A stretch of DNA of 56,187 nucleotides from NCBI GenBank assembly GCA_015490295.1, contig WFYC01000036.1, forward strand, positions 1 to 56,187. Direction: 5' to 3'. The DNA comes from Hydrogenimonas sp. (lineage in GTDB: Bacteria; Campylobacterota; Campylobacteria; Campylobacterales; Hydrogenimonadaceae). Positions 52,419 through 56,187 of the stretch are shown in pieces. The notes under the pieces were generated by a model, which was given only the letters and a program-made list of their open reading frames with translations, ran no database searches and had not been told where the DNA came from. A program made the position numbers and the translations under genes. Within the stretch, counting starts at the first letter, position 1, and every line of letters starts with the position of its first letter.

Positions 52419-55223
52419 CTACGCTTTGTAGATCTTGACCGCACACTTTTTGTAGTCTGTCTGTTTCGACATAGGACATGTATGGTCCAGGCAGACTTTG
52501 TTGATGAATACGCGCTCATCGAACCACGGAACGAAAACGAGTCCTCTCGGAGGCCTGTTTCTGCCCCGTGTATCTATATGTGCCTTCACTTTTCCGCGGC
52601 GGCTCTCTATCCAGACCAGATCGCCGTCTTTGAGCCCCTTCGCTTTCGCATCTTTGGGGTTCATGTAGCAGAGTGCTTCGGGCATTGCTCTGTAGAGCTC
52701 GGGAACGCGCATCGTCATGGTACCGCTGTGCCAGTGCTCTATAACGCGACCGGTACAGAGCCATGTGTCGTAATCGCTGTCAGGGATTTCGGTCGGATCC
52801 ATGTACGGTCTGAAGAAGATTTTCGCCTTGTTCGGCAGAGCTATCTTTCCGAGGCTTGGATCGATCTTCTTGAGATTACCGCGCTTGATCTTCTTGAGTG
52901 CGGGGCCGTAGAATGCAAACTCTTCACCCGGCTTCGCATATTTGCGCGCATACGGATCGTACTTGACGTTGAATCGCCACGGAGTATCTTTTCCGTCTAC
53001 GACAGGCCATCTGAGACCGCGTACCCTGTGGTAGGTGTCGAAGTCGGCAAGGTCGTGTCCGTGCCCTGCACCGAACTTTCTGTACTCTTCCCAGAGCGCT
53101 TTCTGGATGAAGAATCCGTACCCTTTCCACGGTTTTCCGTCGGAGCCGATCACGTTGCGGTTGTCACCAAAGACTTCAGTGTTGTCGAAACCTTCACCGA
53201 TCGGATCGTCGGCTTTGAAGCTTCTGTACCAGTCGTTGGCGAAGAGGATTTCGAACATTGTCGTATCTTCGCTGTAACCCATCGCTTTCGCTTTTTCGAT
53301 GACGTTAGGAAGCTTTTTACCACCTTTTACCGTAGCTTCGCCCCACAGGTCTTTGACTGTAAAGCGCTTGGAGAGCTCTACCCACTGCCATGTATCGCTC
53401 ATCGCCTCGCCGACGGGAACGACCTGCTGTCTCCAGTGCTGTGTACGTCGCTCCGCGTTTCCGTAGGCTCCCCACTTCTCGTAGATCATCGCCGAAGGAA
53501 GAACGAGGTCTGAAACTTTTGCCGAAATTCCTGGATATCCGTCGGATGTTACGATGAAGCAGTCCATCTTTCTTGCGGCTTTGATCCAGTGGTTCGCATT
53601 GGCGGAGTCGTGATACGGGTTACAGACGTTGACCCATGCGAATTTGATCTTTCCGCTCTCGATCTGTCGATGGATATTCATGATGTGCTGATAACCTACC
53701 GGGTTGATTGTACCTTCAGGCAGCTTCCAGATCTTCTCGGCGATCTTTCTGTGTTTGGGGATTTTGACAAGCATGTCGGCCGGCAGACGGTGCGTAAAGG
53801 TTCCGACTTCGCGGGCTGTACCGCATGCCGAGGGCTGGCCTGTCAGAGAGAATGCGCCGCTGCCCGGTTTTGCCTGCTTGCCGAGAAGGAAGTGGACCAT
53901 ATAGGACTGCTCGTTTACCCAGCTTCCTCTTGTGTGCTGGTTCATACCCATTGTCCAGAAGCTGACCATTTTGCGGCTCTTGTCTATATAGAGGTCGCGC
54001 AGGGTCTCAAGCTTTTTCTTGAAGCTCTCCAGGCTCTCGTCAGGATCGCCTTTCGCTACTTTCGCCACATAGTCGAGAGTGTATGGTTCAAGACCCTTCT
54101 TGAACTCTTCGAAGCTGATCTCCCAGTGCCCGAGGGCGTGGCCTCTATGTTTCATCTCCATGACGTCGCCGGCTTTGTAGCCTAACGGAGCGAGTCCGGG
54201 TGCCTCTCTTTCGGAGACCACTTTGCTCTTCTCTTTGCGGATTGTTTCGAGCTCTTTGTCTGAGTATCCGAGCTTTTTGGCCTCATCCGGCATTCTCATA
54301 CCGTATCCGGTCTCTACGAATCCCGTAGCGAAAATCGTATGTTTTTTAACAAAATCCCAATCGATCACTTCCGGGTGGTTGTATACGATTTCGTGTGCGA
54401 GATAGTTCCACAGTGCCAGGTCCGTATTTGGTCGGAAGATTATCTCCATGTCGGCAAGGTCGGAACATCTGTGGCGGTATGTCGAGATGTTGACCACTTT
54501 GACGCGATCGGGATCGGAGAGTTTTCTGTCGGTTACGCGGGCCCAGAGAATCGGGTGCATCTCCGCCATGTTCGCGCCCCATGTCACGATTGTATCCGTG
54601 ATTTCGATATCGTCGTAGCAGCCTGACGGCTCATCGATACCGAAAGTCTGGAAGAAACCGACGACCGCAGATGCCATACAGTGGCGCGCGTTCGGGTCGA
54701 TCGCATTGGATCGGAATCCGGCCTTCATCATTTTGGCAGCCGCATAACCCTCTTGAATAGTGTACTGTCCGGAACCAAATACCGCTACAGCCTCGGGGCC
54801 GCCCTCTTTGAGAGCTTTGCGTATATGTTTCTCCATTTCGTCGAACGCACGTTTCCAACTGACCGGCCGGAACTTTCCGTTCTTTGCGAAATTACCCTTG
54901 TCGTCCATTCGCAGCAAGGGTGTAGTGAGACGGTCCGCACCGTACATGATTTTTGCGTTGAAGTATCCCTTGATACAGTTTAGTCCCCTGTTTACCGGTG
55001 CGGCCGGGTCTCCTTTGACCGCAACGATCTTTCCGTCTTTGGTCGCGACCATGATACCGCAACCGGTACCGCAGAAGCGGCAAACCGCTTTGTCCCATCG
55101 CCATCCGGCCTCGGCACTGCTTGCTTTGGCCTCTACTTCGGTAGGAACCGACATCCCAACAGCGCTTGCTGCCGTAGCGGCAGCAGCACTCTTGAGGAAG
55201 TCGCGTCTTGACATAGATGACAT
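52419..55223 (-). CDS. napA: Periplasmic nitrate reductase, catalytic subunit
   Basis: 934 aa, reducing nitrate to nitrite in the periplasm with a bis-MGD molybdenum centre. Tat signal SRRDFLK (Arg6, Arg7); the 4Fe-4S ligands C48, C51, C55 and a fourth in [10 protein letters not shown]; the Mo-ligand cysteine in [14 protein letters not shown]. The extra length against E. coli NapA (828) is typical of Campylobacterota. AGGAGG at 55235-55230 precedes the ATG. First gene of napAGHBFLD; expression probably depends on the Crp/Fnr-like site at 55358-55371. Confidence 0.97.
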   Translation of the reverse strand: MSSMSRRDFLKSAAAATAASAVGMSVPTEVEAKASSAEAGWRWDKAVCRFCGTGCGIMVATKDGKIVAVKGDPAAPVNRGLNCIKGYFNAKIMYGADRLTTPLLRMDDKGNFAKNGKFRPVSWKRAFDEMEKHIRKALKEGGPEAVAVFGSGQYTIQEGYAAAKMMKAGFRSNAIDPNARHCMASAVVGFFQTFGIDEPSGCYDDIEITDTIVTWGANMAEMHPILWARVTDRKLSDPDRVKVVNISTYRHRCSDLADMEIIFRPNTDLALWNYLAHEIVYNHPEVIDWDFVKKHTIFATGFVETGYGMRMPDEAKKLGYSDKELETIRKEKSKVVSEREAPGLAPLGYKAGDVMEMKHRGHALGHWEISFEEFKKGLEPYTLDYVAKVAKGDPDESLESFKKKLETLRDLYIDKSRKMVSFWTMGMNQHTRGSWVNEQSYMVHFLLGKQAKPGSGAFSLTGQPSACGTAREVGTFTHRLPADMLVKIPKHRKIAEKIWKLPEGTINPVGYQHIMNIHRQIESGKIKFAWVNVCNPYHDSANANHWIKAARKMDCFIVTSDGYPGISAKVSDLVLPSAMIYEKWGAYGNAERRTQHWRQQVVPVGEAMSDTWQWVELSKRFTVKDLWGEATVKGGKKLPNVIEKAKAMGYSEDTTMFEILFANDWYRSFKADDPIGEGFDNTEVFGDNRNVIGSDGKPWKGYGFFIQKALWEEYRKFGAGHGHDLADFDTYHRVRGLRWPVVDGKDTPWRFNVKYDPYARKYAKPGEEFAFYGPALKKIKRGNLKKIDPSLGKIALPNKAKIFFRPYMDPTEIPDSDYDTWLCTGRVIEHWHSGTMTMRVPELYRAMPEALCYMNPKDAKAKGLKDGDLVWIESRRGKVKAHIDTRGRNRPPRGLVFVPWFDERVFINKVCLDHTCPMSKQTDYKKCAVKIYKA

Positions 55224-55254
55224 ACTTTACCTCCTGTAAGATTAGCTACTTTCT

Positions 55255-55318
55255 GGAATCGCACTAGCACCCAGATTCAAAAAAATTAAATTTTCTTGAA
55301 TCTAGGCACTATGATTCC
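55255..55318 (-). promoter_or_regulatory. Large hairpin in the nap 5' leader
   Basis: On the minus strand: GGAATC (55318-55313) pairs with GATTCC (55260-55255), then, after a small interior loop, TAGTGCCT with GGGTGCTA (some G-T pairs), then AGATTCAAGAAAA with TTTTTTTGAATCT closed by a five-base loop. About 27 base pairs in 64 nt, starting close to the predicted mRNA 5' end (near 55323) and ending some 20 nt before the ribosome binding site. It may stabilise or regulate nap mRNA. Confidence 0.65.
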
Positions 55319-55331
55319 AATGCAAAGATAT

Positions 55332-55371
55332 TTTATAGGAAAGAAGATAAAATGTAGTTGATATAGGTCAA
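55332..55371 (-). promoter_or_regulatory. Class II Crp/Fnr-type promoter of nap
   Basis: TTGATATAGGTCAA (55358-55371) is an inverted repeat with the TTGA/TCAA core of Crp/Fnr-family sites. A minus-strand TATAAA (55337-55332) is centred 30 bp downstream, exactly the spacing of a class II activated promoter (site at about -41.5). This predicts oxygen- or nitrogen-oxide-dependent nap activation. Confidence 0.65.
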
Positions 55372-55484
55372 AATTTATTATTAGGATAAGAAGAGATTGT
55401 GATAGAAGTAATTTTTTTATAAATAAGAGCATGCCTCGTCGGCAAGTGCGGAAAATGACGGTTGAATATCGAAATGCAGGAGAT

Positions 55485-56123
55485 TTAGAGGTAGAAAGTT
55501 TCCAGCCCCTCTTTGTCTAGAACGGCTATCTCATCTTTTCTCTTTTCGATAAGACCGAGAGTGGCGAGTTTTTTCAATATTCTCGAGAGTGTTTCGGGAG
55601 TCATATTCAAATCGGCCGCTATATGGCTCTTTTTCAGCTTTCCCATCTCATGTTCGTGTTCGCATATGAATTTGGCGACTCTCGCGGTAGAGTTCATCAT
55701 CAGGTTTGTCGCGATCACGTTTTCGAGGTATTTGATCTTTTTTGAGAGCGACTTTATGAATGCGAAAGAGACTTCAGGATCTTTAAGAAACTCTTTTTCG
55801 AAAGCGTCGTAATCTATTATCAACGCCTTTCCGTCGGTTTCGAATTCTGCCGAAGCTGGATACCGCATATGTTCCAAATTGACGATTTCTGCTATCACAT
55901 CCATCGGGAAAAAGTGATGGAGTATCACTTTGTTTCCCTTCTGGTCAGTTTTATAGACCTGCAGCACTCCGTCTATCAGCACGATCAGTGATTTTGCCTC
56001 GTCTCCTTCGAAGAAGAGAATCGCTCCCTTCTTGTAGTCGACGATTTTGGAGATATCTTCCAGCCTGGCAAACTTTTCGTCGCTTAGATGTTTGAAAAGG
56101 TAAAAATTTCTAAAGCTTTGCAT
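55485..56123 (-). CDS. Crp/Fnr family transcription regulator
   Basis: 212 aa: an N-terminal cyclic-nucleotide-type beta-roll (residues 15-115), a dimerisation helix (about 117-145) and a winged helix with recognition helix NMTPETLSRILKKL. Glu177, Ser180 and Arg181 match the E..SR pattern that reads TTGA half-sites. There is no N-terminal cysteine cluster (only one Cys, at 154), so it is not an oxygen-sensing iron-sulfur FNR; it may sense NO or another ligand, like NssR or DNR types. It lies upstream of nap on the same strand, separated by 261 bp, and likely controls it (inference). Confidence 0.9.
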   Translation of the reverse strand: MQSFRNFYLFKHLSDEKFARLEDISKIVDYKKGAILFFEGDEAKSLIVLIDGVLQVYKTDQKGNKVILHHFFPMDVIAEIVNLEHMRYPASAEFETDGKALIIDYDAFEKEFLKDPEVSFAFIKSLSKKIKYLENVIATNLMMNSTARVAKFICEHEHEMGKLKKSHIAADLNMTPETLSRILKKLATLGLIEKRKDEIAVLDKEGLETFYL

Positions 56124-56187
56124 ACTTTTCCCATTTTCGACTTTTTAGGCATATTTTAGAAAAACCCCTATACATAATGATAGTAAA

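Overview
The window reads as chromosomal DNA from a free-living, respiratory Campylobacterota (epsilonproteobacterium), probably a vent-type or sulfur/hydrogen-oxidising lineage near Hydrogenimonas, Nitratiruptor or Sulfurovum. The genus is not certain. The main evidence is a complete nap operon in the order napA-G-H-B-F-L-D (napL and this order are typical of the group), a cheV-cheAY-cheW operon with a CheA carrying a C-terminal receiver, a CheB lacking its receiver, many TTG/GTG starts, and dense co-directional packing with 1-11 bp stop/start overlaps. No rRNA, tRNA, CRISPR array, IS element or prophage was seen.

Layout. 1-1341 (minus): rmlB (cut by the window edge) and rmlA, dTDP-sugar synthesis. 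1560-6673 (plus): a sulfate-activation operon cysD, a four-helix-bundle gene, cysN, a membrane-anchored APS-kinase-like gene, cysC and cysQ. 6674-10019: a c-di-GMP-I riboswitch followed by a DUF1800-like lipoprotein and a Tat-exported DUF1501 protein. 10086-12689 (minus): a wecA-like transferase, then surE-tcdA. 12802-20293 (plus): a small unknown protein, lpxB, greA, argC, an lpxH-like phosphatase, cheV, cheAY, cheW. 20304-27869: a metF-like gene facing serB, then an MsbA-like ABC exporter, uppP, a Sel1-repeat protein, a CAP-domain protein, and cheB-cheR on the other strand. 27972-34458: an unknown small protein, a chemoreceptor, a two-component pair, an AEC transporter, small genes of unknown function, a YchJ-like protein and a truncated haemoglobin. 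34544-39430: an exonuclease, two nearly identical c553-type cytochromes, two further small periplasmic proteins, a second two-component pair and a zinc-ribbon thioredoxin. 39527-48296 (plus): an aminotransferase, an unknown protein, murC, mutS2, a flavoprotein and a GGDEF-EAL protein. 48319-56123 (minus): nap operon preceded by a Crp/Fnr-type regulator gene.

The least expected structure is a family of degenerate 7-bp tandem arrays at several loci. Two arrays of an ATTCGTN/GTTCGTT type face each other across the four-helix-bundle (S23/Avd-like) gene that splits cysD from cysN, so the gene looks like a unit bounded by inverted heptamer arrays. The downstream array overlaps both the end of that gene and the start of cysN. 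A third array of the same type lies alone after cysN. A second type (GGGATTT) lies between argC and the lpxH-like gene and, in inverted halves, inside the rmlB reading frame. Regulatory structures also stand out: the c-di-GMP riboswitch, a palindromic double -10 promoter between surE and its neighbour, and a class II Crp/Fnr-like site plus a 64-nt 5'-leader hairpin before napA.

Functionally the window joins envelope construction (lipid A, peptidoglycan, undecaprenyl carriers, dTDP-sugars, perhaps sulfated glycans through PAPS), chemotaxis and c-di-GMP signalling, and periplasmic nitrate respiration.
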